Positions 1 through 9,619 of a DNA stretch of 64,000 bases are shown in pieces; within the stretch, counting starts at the first letter, position 1; each line of letters starts with the position of its first letter. The notes below the pieces were generated by a model. The model did not search any database. It was not told where the DNA came from and saw nothing but the letters and a program-made list of their open reading frames with translations. The DNA comes from Nocardia uniformis NBRC 13702 (GTDB lineage: Bacteria > Actinomycetota > Actinomycetes > Mycobacteriales > Mycobacteriaceae), in assembly GCF_001613345.1 (NCBI RefSeq), contig NZ_BDCE01000036.1:1-64000 (forward strand), read 5' to 3'. The position numbers were made by a program, and so were the translations under genes.

Positions 1-2649
1 GACGGACGGATCACGCTGCGGCAGACCACCCGTACCCGGCTCACGCGGCGGTGCGCCATTCGTACCCGGCGCGCGCTGTGGCAGCCCGCCCGCGGACGGA
101 TCGCGCGGCGGCAGTCCGCCGGACGCGTCACCGCGCTGCGGCGGCGGCCCGCCCGGACCCTGCGGCGCACCGGGACCCGGACGCTGCGGCATCGCACCGG
201 TCGAACCCGGACGCGGCGGCATACCGCCGGGCCCACCCGGACCCGGCTGACGCCGCATCATATTGGCGGCCAGCTGAGCTCGCGGCTGTGCCGGAGCATC
301 GCCCTGGCGTGATTGCAGATTCGCGCCCGCCTGCGACTGCGGGGCCACTGGACTATTGACACCCGGCTCGCGCTGCGGCAGCCCACCGGGGGCGCCACCG
401 CCCGGGGCGGAAACCGTATGGCGCACGGTCGGACCGCTGGTCCCCGGCTGCCGCTGGGGCAGACCGACGGACGCACCCGCGGCACCGGGATCACGCTGCG
501 GCAGACCGACCGACGCACCCGCGTCACCCGGTGCACGCTGTGGCAGCCCACCGGACGCGCTCGCGGCGGCGGGAGCCGGGGCACCCGGTTGGGGAGCACC
601 GGCCGGAATCGGACCGCTCCCACCGGGATCCACGGTGACCATGACATTGCCGGTGGCGGTGCGGGTAACCGCACGCATCTGCATGGACGAGGGAGCCTGC
701 TGCGAACCCGGCTGCATCGGCGCGGGCTGCTGCTGGCCACCCGGCTGAGGCGGGACCGACAGACCGGCACCGGCGGCGGTCACGATGAGCGCGTTCGGCA
801 CGTGCACGGTCACGGTCACGCCGGGATCACGGGCGACATCGAAGGTGGGCCGCAGCCGCACGGTCAGCCCGTGCCGCTCGGCGAGGCGACCGACCACGAA
901 CAGACCCATATGGCGGGCGGTATCCGGGCCGACCTCGGCGGTGGTCTCCAGGCGGCGGTTGATCTCGGCCATCTCGGCGGGCGGCATACCGATACCGCGG
1001 TCGGAGACCTCGATCAGCAGTCCGGTGTCGGGTGCCTGCGCGAAGGTGAACTTCACGTCGGTCTCCGGCGGGGAGGCACGCAGTGCGTTATCGAGCAGCT
1101 CGGCGAACAGGTGCGCCATATCGGAGGCGGCCGGTTCGGTGAGCGCGCCGCGCGGCGTCGCACCCAGCTTCACCCGCTCGTAGTCCTCCACCTCGGAGAT
1201 GGCGGCACGCAGGACGTCGGCGATCTCGACCGGCGCGGACTTGGTCCGACGCTGCTTGGTACCCGCGAGAATCAGCAGGTTGTCGCCGTTACGACGCATA
1301 CGCGCGGCGAGATGGTCCAGGCGGAAGAGGTTTTCGAGCAGGCGCGGGTCCTTCTCGTCGTACTCCATCGCCTCGATGAGCGAGAGCTGATGGTCGACCA
1401 GGGACTTGGAACGTCGCGCCAGGGTCTCGAACATATCGTTGACCTGGGTACGCATGGCGGCCTGATCGGCGGCCAGCCGCAGCGCCTGCCCGTGGATGTC
1501 GTCGACAGCACGGGCCAGCTGGCCGATCTCCTCGTCGGTCTCCACCGGCATCGGCTCGAGCGGTACGTCTTCGGGATCGGCGCCCTCACGGAGCGCGGAA
1601 ACTTCCTGTGCCAGGTCGTGTTCGGCGACGCGGAGCGCGGCCAGACGGAGTCGGCGCAGCGGCACGATCATCGCGCGGGCCATGAGGACGGCCAGCGCGA
1701 GCGCGCCCAGGATGGTCGCGATAACGATTACCGCGTAGCGGATGGCGTCGGTGCGGGCGGTGCTGGCGAGGTTGTCGACTCGGGAGACGACATCCTTGGT
1801 CGCGTTGTTAACGATCGTCTGGTACTGCGCGAGACTGCTCGCCAGCAGATCCTTGATCTCGACGACGGGCAGCACACCTGCGGCCACCTCTGGACTCGAC
1901 ACCAGCTGAATGCGGGTGTCGACCAAGCGCTGCAGCTCGGAAATGATCGGATCGCCGTCTGGGAAGCGACTCGCGAGGATTCCGAGCAGCTGTCGTTCGG
2001 TATTGGCCGCGATAGTGAAATCTTGCAGGCCGTCCTTCACGTTGCCACGTAGGGCCTCGGCCGCGCCGGCGATCTCGCCGACCATCGCGGCACGGGCGTT
2101 CAGTGAATCGACCAGGCGCAGCTTCGCCGCATCCGCGAACCGGTCGGAGACCGAGGACACGATGTTCTCCACGGTGCGGACGCTGTGGCCGCGAATGTCT
2201 TCGACCTGAACCAGGGAATTGGACACGGACGGCGAGGGGGTGAGCCCGTTGGCTCGAACGGCCTTCGCACCGACGATCATGTTGTCGAGCGCGGACCGGG
2301 CGCTAGGAATATCGCTCAATCGCGGCACGGCCAACTCAGCGAATTGAATCGCGGTGTCCAGCTGGGCGAGCTCGGGATCACTCGTCATCGACTGACCGTT
2401 GACCATGGTCATCTGGCCAGCCGCGACCGTGGCGGCGGCACCACTCAGACCGGTGATCGCCGGAATGACAGCGACATTGTCGACCGCGGTCGTAAGTCGG
2501 CTGGACTCGGCGAACTCCGCCGAGATCCTGGATGCACCGAGCACCACCGCGACCAGCAGCGGGACGGCTAGGACAGCCGTCACCTTCCAGCGCAGGTCCC
2601 AGTTGCTCAGCGCCAAGCGCTTGCGGCCGGAACTAGCGGCGTCACGCAT
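1..2649 (-). CDS. Conservon-type (CvnA-like) sensor histidine kinase with nitrate/nitrite-sensing domain, 3' end beyond window
   Basis: Read on the minus strand from ATG at 2649, the frame stays open for 883 codons to the left edge, so the C-terminus is missing. It begins MRDAASSGRKRLALSNWDLR, followed by a first membrane helix, an extracellular sensing region of about 270 residues, a second helix (ATILGALALAVLMARAMI), a HAMP stretch and a Bergerat-type ATPase (LLDNALRASPP, DRGIGMPP, GLFVVGRLAERHG). This layout matches the actinobacterial kinases found as CvnA of conservons (Rv3365c type), which normally precede a roadblock protein, a DUF742 protein and a small GTPase; those genes would lie left of the window. 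The last 260 or so residues are low complexity with many GLPQR-x-PG repeats. Phosphate acceptor and ligand are not evident. Confidence 0.85.
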   Translation of the reverse strand, partial: MRDAASSGRKRLALSNWDLRWKVTAVLAVPLLVAVVLGASRISAEFAESSRLTTAVDNVAVIPAITGLSGAAATVAAGQMTMVNGQSMTSDPELAQLDTAIQFAELAVPRLSDIPSARSALDNMIVGAKAVRANGLTPSPSVSNSLVQVEDIRGHSVRTVENIVSSVSDRFADAAKLRLVDSLNARAAMVGEIAGAAEALRGNVKDGLQDFTIAANTERQLLGILASRFPDGDPIISELQRLVDTRIQLVSSPEVAAGVLPVVEIKDLLASSLAQYQTIVNNATKDVVSRVDNLASTARTDAIRYAVIVIATILGALALAVLMARAMIVPLRRLRLAALRVAEHDLAQEVSALREGADPEDVPLEPMPVETDEEIGQLARAVDDIHGQALRLAADQAAMRTQVNDMFETLARRSKSLVDHQLSLIEAMEYDEKDPRLLENLFRLDHLAARMRRNGDNLLILAGTKQRRTKSAPVEIADVLRAAISEVEDYERVKLGATPRGALTEPAASDMAHLFAELLDNALRASPPETDVKFTFAQAPDTGLLIEVSDRGIGMPPAEMAEINRRLETTAEVGPDTARHMGLFVVGRLAERHGLTVRLRPTFDVARDPGVTVTVHVPNALIVTAAGAGLSVPPQPGGQQQPAPMQPGSQQAPSSMQMRAVTRTATGNVMVTVDPGGSGPIPAGAPQPGAPAPAAASASGGLPQRAPGDAGASVGLPQRDPGAAGASVGLPQRQPGTSGPTVRHTVSAPGGGAPGGLPQREPGVNSPVAPQSQAGANLQSRQGDAPAQPRAQLAANMMRRQPGPGGPGGMPPRPGSTGAMPQRPGPGAPQGPGGPPPQRGDASGGLPPRDPSAGGLPQRAPGTNGAPPREPGTGGLPQRDPSV

Positions 2650-2968
2650 CTCCACTCACTTTCCAAACTGGCCCCAGCCACGCGCTATCGACGAGCCGCG
2701 GCGATCGCACGCTGGGCTCGACAGGCAGAGCTGGCCGAGAACTGCGGCTGGCCGAGAAATTGCGTCTAAGACGGCCGAAAATATGTGACATGCGATTCTA
2801 ACGGATCAATAACTTCTTGTGTGACCTGTTGGCAACCACCGGTCGCTGACCTGCCCGTTCCAGACAAAATCAAAGGTCGCGGCGTCCGCCCGGACGTCGC
2901 GTGAAGTCTGCCACAATCAGGCAGATCTATCGAGGCGGGCATCGACGGGGAGCTAGGGAGTCACGGGG
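2650..2968. other. Divergent intergenic region between the sensor kinase and prpE
   Basis: No gene is seen in this 319-bp stretch. It is AT-richer around 2790-2820 and should hold promoters for both divergent genes. A near-perfect palindrome at 2878-2901 (CGCGGCGTCCG / CGGACGTCGCG, one G-U position) and a smaller inverted repeat at 2907-2925 (TCTGCC / GGCAGA) lie 45-90 bp upstream of the prpE start and could be operator sites; this is inference only. Confidence 0.4.
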
Positions 2969-5056
2969 TTGAACGCTAAGCAGGAGTACCGACCGGCCTA
3001 CCAGACGAGCCTGGTCGATCCCGCGGAGTTCTGGCTCGCCGCGGCCGAATTCATCAGCTGGGAGGTACCTCCCACCCAAATTCTGGACCCGACGACTCGG
3101 CCGACGGCCCGGTGGTTTCCCGATGCTCGCCTCAACACCTCCTACAACGCGCTGGACCGCCATGTGCGCGACATCACATCCCCAGGTGACTCCAACAGTG
3201 GACAGGAGGGGGGTCGCGCTAATCAGCCCGCCTTAATATACGACTCCGCTATGACGGGCGCCAGGCGTGTCTTCACATATAAGGAATTACTCGACGAAGT
3301 TGCCCGATTTGCCGGATCCCTGCTGCGACTTGGGGTTAAGACCGGCGATCGAGTCGTCATATATATGCCGATGATCCCCGAATCGGTGATCGCCATGCTC
3401 GCCTGCGCACGCATCGGAGCTGTCCACTCCGTGGTATTCGGCGGATTCGCGGCACCGGAACTCGCGGCCCGCATCGACGACGCCGAACCTGTGCTCATAA
3501 TCACGGCCTCCGGCGGGCTGGAACCCGGCCGCCGCATCGAATATCCGCCCATCGTCCTACAGGCCCTGGATATCGCCGAGTCCACCGCACCGCGACTGGT
3601 GCTGGTGAAACAGCGCGACGGTTTTCCGACCATCCGATTCCCGGCGCCGCTGGCCGCCACCGGAATCCTGCCCGACTCGGCGGAAACCGTGGCCGCCCGC
3701 TGGCTCGATTGGGACGACGCGGTCCGCGACGCCGAACCGGCCGAACCGGTAGCCCTGGCCGCGACCGACCCGCTCTACATCCTCTACACCTCCGGGACCA
3801 CCGGAAAACCGAAGGGCGTGGTGCGCGATAACGGCGGCCACGCGGCGGCTTTGGCCTGGTCGATGCGCAATATCTACGGTGTCGGCCCCGGCGAGGTCAT
3901 GCTGACCACCTCCGATATCGGCTGGGTGGTCGGGCACTCCTACATCGTCTACGCACCACTGCTGGTGGGCGCGACCACCGTTCTGTACGAGGGCAAACCC
4001 ATCGGGACACCGGACGCGGGCACCTTCTGGCGGCTGGTCGACGAATACCAGGTGGACGTGATGTTCACCGCACCCACCGCGCTGCGGGCCATCCGCCGCG
4101 CCGATCCGGAGGCCGCCGCCGCCAAGCGCTATGACCTGTCCCGGCTGCGCGCGCTGTTCTGCGCCGGGGAGCGGCTCGATCCCGCCACCTTCGAATGGGC
4201 CACCAACACCCTGCTCGCCGACCATCCGGACTGCCCGGTCATCGATCACTGGTGGCAGACCGAGACCGGGTGGCCGATCTGCGCCAATCCGCTCGGATTA
4301 CAACAGCTCCCGATCAAACCCGGCTCGGCCTCGGTGCCGGTGCCCGGATACCGGCTGCGGGTGCTGGACTCCGAAGGTAATGCGGTGCCGCCCAATACCG
4401 AGGGCACCATTGTGATCGGGCTGCCGCTGCCGCCGGGAACCCTCACCACCCTCTGGCGTGATGACGCGCGCTTCGAGCGCAGCTACCTGTCGGCGTATCC
4501 GGGCCACTACCTGACCGGGGACGCCGGATATTTCGACGAGGACGGATACCTGTTCATCCTCGGCCGCACCGACGATGTGATCAATATGGCCGGACACCGC
4601 TTGTCCGCGGGCGGTATCGAGGCCGCCATCTCCGGACATCCGGCGGTCGCCGAAACCGCGGTCATCGGTATCCCGGATGAGCTGAAGGGGCAGCGGCCCA
4701 TCGGGTACGTGGTGCTCAAACAGGGTGTCGATCTCGATCTCGAACAGCTGCGCGGGGAGGTGACCGAGCGGGTGCGGGACCGGGTCGGAGCCATTGCCAG
4801 CCTCTACGACGTGGTCGTCGTGAGTGCGCTGCCCAAGACCCGCTCCGGCAAGATCCTGCGCCGCACCATCCGCCAGATCGCCTCCGGCGAGGAGTACGAG
4901 ATCCCACCCACCATCGAGGACGCGAGCATGCTCGGCCTGCTGGAGCAACAGGTGGGCGATGCCGCCGCGCTGATGCGCAGCGGGGATCGGACCATGCCGT
5001 TCCCGGCGATCCCGAAACCCGACGCGCCCGCCGACGACCCGGCCATCACCGGCTGA
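2969..5056 (+). CDS. prpE: Propionyl-CoA synthetase (AMP-forming acyl-CoA ligase, PrpE/ACSS3 type)
   Basis: A 695-aa AMP-forming ligase expected to convert propionate (or acetate) plus ATP and CoA to the acyl-CoA in the cytoplasm. The N-terminus (YRPAYQTSLVDPAEFWLAAA) is the ACAS_N domain; the P-loop is YTSGTTGKPKG; the PrpE-like motif GWVVGHSYIVYAPLL and DHWWQTETGWPI follow. The C-terminal subdomain ends in LPKTRSGKILRR, whose Lys (about residue 628) is the usual catalytic and acetylation-controlled residue. Overall pattern is closer to PrpE than to AcsA. Start is TTG at 2969 behind AGGGAGTCACGGGG; no better upstream start fits. It stands alone, followed by a palindromic repeat. Two citrate synthases lie 12-18 kb downstream, which may be relevant to propionate metabolism. 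Confidence 0.85.
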   Translation: MNAKQEYRPAYQTSLVDPAEFWLAAAEFISWEVPPTQILDPTTRPTARWFPDARLNTSYNALDRHVRDITSPGDSNSGQEGGRANQPALIYDSAMTGARRVFTYKELLDEVARFAGSLLRLGVKTGDRVVIYMPMIPESVIAMLACARIGAVHSVVFGGFAAPELAARIDDAEPVLIITASGGLEPGRRIEYPPIVLQALDIAESTAPRLVLVKQRDGFPTIRFPAPLAATGILPDSAETVAARWLDWDDAVRDAEPAEPVALAATDPLYILYTSGTTGKPKGVVRDNGGHAAALAWSMRNIYGVGPGEVMLTTSDIGWVVGHSYIVYAPLLVGATTVLYEGKPIGTPDAGTFWRLVDEYQVDVMFTAPTALRAIRRADPEAAAAKRYDLSRLRALFCAGERLDPATFEWATNTLLADHPDCPVIDHWWQTETGWPICANPLGLQQLPIKPGSASVPVPGYRLRVLDSEGNAVPPNTEGTIVIGLPLPPGTLTTLWRDDARFERSYLSAYPGHYLTGDAGYFDEDGYLFILGRTDDVINMAGHRLSAGGIEAAISGHPAVAETAVIGIPDELKGQRPIGYVVLKQGVDLDLEQLRGEVTERVRDRVGAIASLYDVVVVSALPKTRSGKILRRTIRQIASGEEYEIPPTIEDASMLGLLEQQVGDAAALMRSGDRTMPFPAIPKPDAPADDPAITG

Positions 5057-5081
5057 CACCGTCGCGGCGTCCCGTCCGCCC

Positions 5082-5165
5082 CGTCATTCCGGCGTGCTCT
5101 TGGCCGGAATCCACACCTTCTGGTCGAGAGCGGTGGATCCCGGCCAAAAGCATGCCGGGATGACG
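5082..5165. repeat. Nested palindromic repeat, copy A
   Basis: Left arm CGTCATTCCGGCGTGC...GGCCGGAATCCAC and right arm GTGGATCCCGGCC...GCCGGGATGACG are inverted copies of about 33 nt; each arm also folds on itself (TTCCGGC/GCCGGAA). It lies just 3' of prpE. The same element recurs seven more times in full in this window. The remainder of the gap to 5355 shows nothing else. Confidence 0.85.
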
Positions 5166-5355
5166 AGATGCGGCGCACGCCGGGAGGGAGCGCGTCGGCG
5201 CATGCGGGAGGGGCGCATCGGCGCAAACCGGGGCGTCGGTGTTTCCCTCACTGTTCTCTCAGACACGGTTCATCCCGCGCCCAAGTCGATGCCATAACGT
5301 CGGGCGGACGCGGATCGGCTGGATTCGCGTGTCGCTCAATCGGAAAGGTCGATGC

Positions 5356-5751
5356 ATGTCATCCCTCCGTATTCGTCCGCGCCGGTCGGCTTTCGCCGCC
5401 GGAACCCTCGGTACCCTCGCCGCCGTCTCGGTCTGGCTCTACCCCGCCACCGCCTCCGCCGGACCCGTCGATATGGTCGCGCCGCTGCTGACCTCGACCT
5501 GCTCGTTCGCCCAGGTCGACGCCGCTCTGCACGATAAGGCCCCCGCACTGGCCCAGTTCCTGGACCAGAATCCCGGCACCAAGGCCGAATTGCAGGCGAA
5601 GTTCGACCAGCCCATCGAACAGCGGCAGGCCGAGGTCGACGCGTACCTGCGCGATAATCCGGAGGCCGCGGAGCAGGCCGCCAATGACCCGCGTGCGGGT
5701 GGAATCGCCGCATCTATTCAGGCTGTCGCCGATTCCTGCCACAACTACTGA
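5356..5751 (+). CDS. Secreted haemophore-like haem-binding protein
   Basis: A 131-aa exported protein. The ATG at 5356 follows the GGAAAGG ribosome-binding site and begins an Arg-rich n-region, a hydrophobic helix and an Ala-x-Ala cleavage site (TASA/GPVD, about residue 35). The mature part has two cysteines (TSTCSF and DSCHNY, the latter at the very C-terminus) that could form one disulfide, and is predicted all-helical, as in the mycobacterial haemophore (Rv0203-type) family found widely in Nocardia. A longer open frame from 5239 lacks a signal sequence and was rejected. No haem-binding residue can be assigned by eye, so the function is family-level inference. Confidence 0.65.
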   Translation: MSSLRIRPRRSAFAAGTLGTLAAVSVWLYPATASAGPVDMVAPLLTSTCSFAQVDAALHDKAPALAQFLDQNPGTKAELQAKFDQPIEQRQAEVDAYLRDNPEAAEQAANDPRAGGIAASIQAVADSCHNY

Positions 5752-5767
5752 CCTCGCCTGCGCGAAG

Positions 5768-6484
5768 ATGGAAGCCGTGGCCGAACGCGGAGAAACCCCG
5801 ACCGTCCTGGTAGTCGACGACGACGAGGACGTCCTGGCATCCGTCGAACGCGGGCTGCGGCTCTCCGGCTTCCGGGTGGTGATCGCCCGGGACGGGGCCC
5901 AGGCCCTGCGGTGCGTGAACGAGCACGCACCCGACGCGATCGTGCTGGATATGAATATGCCGGTCCTGGACGGCGCCGGTGTGGTGACGGCGCTGCGGGC
6001 GATGGGCAATGAGGTGCCCATCTGTGTGCTCTCGGCCCGCAGCTCCGTCGACGACCGCATTTCCGGGCTGGAATCCGGGGCCGACGACTATTTGGTGAAA
6101 CCCTTCGTCCTGGCCGAACTGGTGGCGCGTATTCGGGCGCTGCTGCGCCGTCGCAGTGACACCCCGGCCGCATCGACACCCGGCGGGATTACCGTCGGAC
6201 CGCTCGAGGTGGATGTGGCCGGGTATCGGGCGCTGCTGCACGGCAATGAAATCGAGCTCACCAAACGCGAATTCGAGCTGCTCTCCACACTGGCCCGCAG
6301 TGCCGGGGTGGTGCTGAGCCGGGAACGGCTGCTGGAACTGGTGTGGGGCTACGACTTCGCCGCCGACACCAATGTCGTGGATGTCTTTGTCGGTTATCTG
6401 CGACGCAAGCTCGAGATCGACAACACGCCCCGACTGCTGCACACGATCCGGGGCGTCGGATTCGTGCTGCGAGCGCCGAAGTGA
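5768..6484 (+). CDS. prrA: Two-component response regulator PrrA (OmpR family)
   Basis: 238 aa, starting with ATG at 5768 (a GTG at 5777 is also possible). The receiver domain opens with [20 protein letters not shown] and carries the phospho-acceptor Asp61 in [13 protein letters not shown], the T/S-type ARSSVDDR and the LVKPF lysine. A linker leads to an OmpR winged-helix DNA-binding domain ([45 protein letters not shown]). The sequence is strikingly close to M. tuberculosis PrrA. It overlaps prrB by four bases (GTGA), so the pair is translationally coupled. In mycobacteria PrrAB is linked to nitrogen, respiration and hypoxia responses; the signal here is not known. Confidence 0.95.
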   Translation: MEAVAERGETPTVLVVDDDEDVLASVERGLRLSGFRVVIARDGAQALRCVNEHAPDAIVLDMNMPVLDGAGVVTALRAMGNEVPICVLSARSSVDDRISGLESGADDYLVKPFVLAELVARIRALLRRRSDTPAASTPGGITVGPLEVDVAGYRALLHGNEIELTKREFELLSTLARSAGVVLSRERLLELVWGYDFAADTNVVDVFVGYLRRKLEIDNTPRLLHTIRGVGFVLRAPK

Positions 6485-7887
6485 ACGACACACTGTCGCA
6501 ACACTTTCTGCGCTCGCGCCGGATCGCGGGCAATCCCCGCCGCCATCGCCGTTCGTATTCCTTGCGTACGCGAGTGGCGGCGGCCGCCGCCCTGGGCGCG
6601 ACGATTATCGTCGCGGCGCTGAGCTGGATCACCATTTACGCCATCGAGAAGAACAATATGGAGCAGGCCGATCAGCAGTTGGAATTGGCCTCGCAGATCG
6701 TATTGATCGAACCGGTGCTGTCGGTGGGTGTACTCGAATTCCTCGGAGCCAACAAGAATTTGGCGATAACCGTCCGCAATGACCAGGGCCAGATTGCCAG
6801 CACCGCGGTCCAGCTGCCGTCACTGCCACTGGGTTCGGAAACTGTCGAGGTGAACGGACTCTCCTACCGGATACTCACCACCGATACGAATCAGCCGCCG
6901 GGACGCATTGTCTCCCTGGGTATTCCGACTGCCCAGACCGCGCAGGCCACCGCGGATCAGCGCCGCTGGGTGCTGATCGCGGCGGTGGTGGCGGCGGTGG
7001 CGGCGGCCGGACTGGGCTGGCTCTTCGGGGGGCGGGCGGTGCGGCCCATCGAAGATCTCACCAAGCAGGTCGACCGTCGCCGACCCACCGGAGGTTCCGG
7101 CGCGCCGCTGCCGGTGGACGGATCCGGGGTGGCCGAGGCCGAGAAACTGGCCGAAGCGGTGAACACCATGCTGGAGCGGGTGGATCGGGCGCAGACCGAA
7201 ACCGCCGCCGCCCTGGAGACCGCCCGCGATTTCGCCGCCGTCTCCGCCCATGAGCTGCGCACCCCGCTCACCGCCATGCGCACCGATCTGGAAGTGCTGC
7301 GCACCCTCGACCTGGACGAGGCGCAGCGCACCGAAATCCTTACCGACCTGCAGCGCAGCCAGGATCGGGTGGAGGCCACCCTGGGTGCACTGGAACGACT
7401 CGCGGCCGGTGACCTCACCCATCAGCGCGACCATGTGGAGACCGATGTGGCCGAGCTGTGCGATGCCGCCGCCCACGACGCCATGCGGCACTTCCCGGAG
7501 CTGAAGGTGCACGTCGATACCGATGCCGAACTGGTGACCCGAGGGTTGCCGACCGGACTGCGGCTGGCCATCGACAACGCGCTCACCAATTCCGTCCGGC
7601 ACGGCCGCGCCAGCGAGGCGCTGCTGTCGGCGCACCGAGCCCCCGACGGGCATATCGTGATTTCGGTCGACGATAACGGTCGCGGCATCCCCGAGGCCGA
7701 GCGCGATGCGGTCTTCGAACGCTTCTTCCGTGGCAGCCAAGCCACCAAGGGCGGCTCCGGCCTGGGGCTCGCCCTGGTCGCTCAGCAAGCCCAATTACAC
7801 GGCGGTCGTGCCTACTTCGAAGACGGCATGCTCGGCGGCGCGCGACTCGTATTGGATCTGCCACTTCCCGGTTCGGTTCCGGACTGA
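6481..7887 (+). CDS. prrB: Sensor histidine kinase PrrB
   Basis: 468 aa from GTG 6481, overlapping the prrA stop. An Arg-rich cytoplasmic N-terminus is followed by a first membrane helix ([20 protein letters not shown]), an extracytoplasmic sensor of roughly 100 residues, a second helix ([20 protein letters not shown]), HAMP, a DHp domain with phospho-accepting His257 in [12 protein letters not shown], and an HATPase_c domain ([29 protein letters not shown]). It should autophosphorylate and pass phosphate to PrrA. The next gene starts 70 bp later on the same strand and might be cotranscribed. Confidence 0.95.
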   Translation: MNDTLSQHFLRSRRIAGNPRRHRRSYSLRTRVAAAAALGATIIVAALSWITIYAIEKNNMEQADQQLELASQIVLIEPVLSVGVLEFLGANKNLAITVRNDQGQIASTAVQLPSLPLGSETVEVNGLSYRILTTDTNQPPGRIVSLGIPTAQTAQATADQRRWVLIAAVVAAVAAAGLGWLFGGRAVRPIEDLTKQVDRRRPTGGSGAPLPVDGSGVAEAEKLAEAVNTMLERVDRAQTETAAALETARDFAAVSAHELRTPLTAMRTDLEVLRTLDLDEAQRTEILTDLQRSQDRVEATLGALERLAAGDLTHQRDHVETDVAELCDAAAHDAMRHFPELKVHVDTDAELVTRGLPTGLRLAIDNALTNSVRHGRASEALLSAHRAPDGHIVISVDDNGRGIPEAERDAVFERFFRGSQATKGGSGLGLALVAQQAQLHGGRAYFEDGMLGGARLVLDLPLPGSVPD

Positions 7888-7956
7888 CCAGCCCCATCCC
7901 TTACCGAAACCTCACACAAACGCCAGGGCCGCGGACAATTCGTACCAGTACGGTTT

Positions 7957-9171
7957 GTGAACGTGCCCGAAAAACGCAACCCGAATTCAACGTCCTCGCA
8001 TCGCACGGAATCCACGAGCCGTCGCAGGCTCGGGTTCGCGTTGCTCGCACTCGTGCTGGCGGGGGCACTCGCCGCCGGTGTGGTCGGCTACCTGCGCTGG
8101 TCGGCATCGCCCACAGCGGTGGCGCTCATCAATACCGATGCCGGACCGCTCGGTGAGCGCATTACCAAATCCTTGCAGAACAGCGGGACGCACGAGTGGG
8201 ATGTGGTCGACGAGGCCAGTACCGCCGACTACGCGGTTATCGTCACGCTGCCCACCGATCTGACGACCTCCGTCGCGTCACTGGTCACCGATAAACCACA
8301 GCGGGCACAGGTTACGGCGACCACCCATGACAATGCCGATCCCTATCTGGTCAATGACGCGGTCAATGAGGTGACGCGACAGATCAGCGCGGCCGGGATG
8401 GATGCCATGTTCGCGGCCACGAGCGCCGCACGCGGCCAGGTATCGCAGGTGGCGTTCACGGCGTCGCTGCTCGGTGCGGGCGTGGGCGCGGCCGCCGATG
8501 CCGCGGGACAGTTCTCCGGTGGGACCGACCAGATGCTCGGCTTCCTGGAGTCCGCGAAATCCGGTGCCGGGCAGTTGACCTCGGCTATCGCGGTTCTGAA
8601 TTCGACGGTCTCGGCGGCCACCACACAGGCGAATCAACTTGCGACCGCACTGGATACGACCGGCGTCACGGTCGGTCAGGTACAACAGACCTCGACGGCA
8701 CTGAGCAGCGGACTCGACTCCATCCTGCCGCTGCTGCGGGCGCTTCCGTTCGCGGGTGACCCGCAGCTGGCCGATATCATCACCCAATTGCAGGGTTTGC
8801 AGAACATTGCCGATCAGGCGGGTGGGCAGCTGAGCGGATTCGGCGAGATCGTCGGCACCGAGGTCACCCCCGATACCCGGATCGGCACCCTGCTCCGCGA
8901 TGCCGCGGCCCGCCTCGGCGATGCCAGTGCGCAGCTGAGCCAGGGCGCACAACTCGCCGAGAGCATCCCGCAGATCGCCGACGAGGGCGCGGCCCAGCTG
9001 CTCGCCGCCGTGGATGCGCTCACCGCCGGGGTGGATCAACTCCAGTCCATTACCACCACCCTGAACAACCAGGCCAATTCGGCACTGGCCACCCTTCCGC
9101 AGCGCAGTGGCACCCAGTCATCACAAGTTGCTATCACCCTCGCGGACCCTGTCGTTATCGTCCGCAAATAA
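7957..9171 (+). CDS. YhgE/Pip N-domain-like membrane-anchored protein lacking the transporter half
   Basis: 404 aa, GTG start at 7957 (GTG at 7963 also possible). One N-terminal membrane helix (LGFALLALVLAGALAAGVVGY) is followed by a region typical of the YhgE/Pip N-terminal domain (VALINTDAGPLGERITKSL; ADYAVIVTLPTDLTTSV). The rest is Ala/Gln/Leu-rich, probably helical or coiled-coil (AATTQANQLATALDTTGVT, GDASAQLSQGAQLAESI). The C-terminal block of five or six membrane helices normal in YhgE proteins is absent, so the protein is anchored by one helix with most of its mass outside. Role unknown; it sits directly behind prrAB. Confidence 0.6.
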   Translation: MNVPEKRNPNSTSSHRTESTSRRRLGFALLALVLAGALAAGVVGYLRWSASPTAVALINTDAGPLGERITKSLQNSGTHEWDVVDEASTADYAVIVTLPTDLTTSVASLVTDKPQRAQVTATTHDNADPYLVNDAVNEVTRQISAAGMDAMFAATSAARGQVSQVAFTASLLGAGVGAAADAAGQFSGGTDQMLGFLESAKSGAGQLTSAIAVLNSTVSAATTQANQLATALDTTGVTVGQVQQTSTALSSGLDSILPLLRALPFAGDPQLADIITQLQGLQNIADQAGGQLSGFGEIVGTEVTPDTRIGTLLRDAAARLGDASAQLSQGAQLAESIPQIADEGAAQLLAAVDALTAGVDQLQSITTTLNNQANSALATLPQRSGTQSSQVAITLADPVVIVRK

Positions 9172-9270
9172 CCACATCTGCCGGTTTAGGATTAGTCCGA
9201 TTTGCTCTGATCGACCTGTTTAACGGCGCTCCATCCCCAACACCGTTCGGTATCGGAGAGGAACACGATC

Positions 9271-9558
9271 GTGAGCAGTATTCTCGCCGCCGCACACGAC
9301 CTGACCGTTTTGGCTCAGCAGATGGGCAATCCCACCGCCGAAACCCCACCGGCGGCCGACAAACTCATGAAGATGTTCCGCTATTTCACCTGGTTCGCCC
9401 AGATGTCGGGCATCGTCGCCATTACCTACGGTGGCGGCCGCTTCGCCTGGGAGAAATGGGGCGGCGGCGGCCTGCAATCGCCCAAGATGATCGCCAATGC
9501 CATGCTCGGCGGCGCCACGGCCACCAGCGCGGGCACCATTATGAACGCGGTCGTATAG
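9271..9558 (+). CDS. Small hypothetical membrane protein
   Basis: 95 aa, GTG at 9271 behind GGAGAGGAACACGATC. The first 40 residues are amphipathic; a hydrophobic stretch (MSGIVAITYGGGRFAWEKWG) and a second Ala/Gly-rich one (MIANAMLGGATATSAGTIM) suggest two membrane segments. The pattern vaguely recalls small VirB2/TrbC-like subunits but no diagnostic motif is present and no transfer genes are nearby. Followed by a strong bidirectional terminator. Real coding status is supported by the ribosome-binding site and clean intergenic placement. Confidence 0.55.
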   Translation: MSSILAAAHDLTVLAQQMGNPTAETPPAADKLMKMFRYFTWFAQMSGIVAITYGGGRFAWEKWGGGGLQSPKMIANAMLGGATATSAGTIMNAVV

Positions 9559-9571
9559 CCCCACGGACAAC

Positions 9572-9603
9572 TGTGCCCGCCGCGCTATGGCACGGCGGGC
9601 ACA
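9572..9603. terminator. Bidirectional terminator hairpin
   Basis: Perfect 11-bp stem TGTGCCCGCCG / CGGCGGGCACA with a 10-nt loop, between two convergent genes. Confidence 0.75.
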
Positions 9604-9619
9604 AGTGTTGGTACGTCGG

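Noticed and set aside
313..2052. 579-aa plus-strand open frame
   Set aside because: Antisense shadow of the sensor kinase; Gly/Arg/His-rich composition and no ribosome-binding site.
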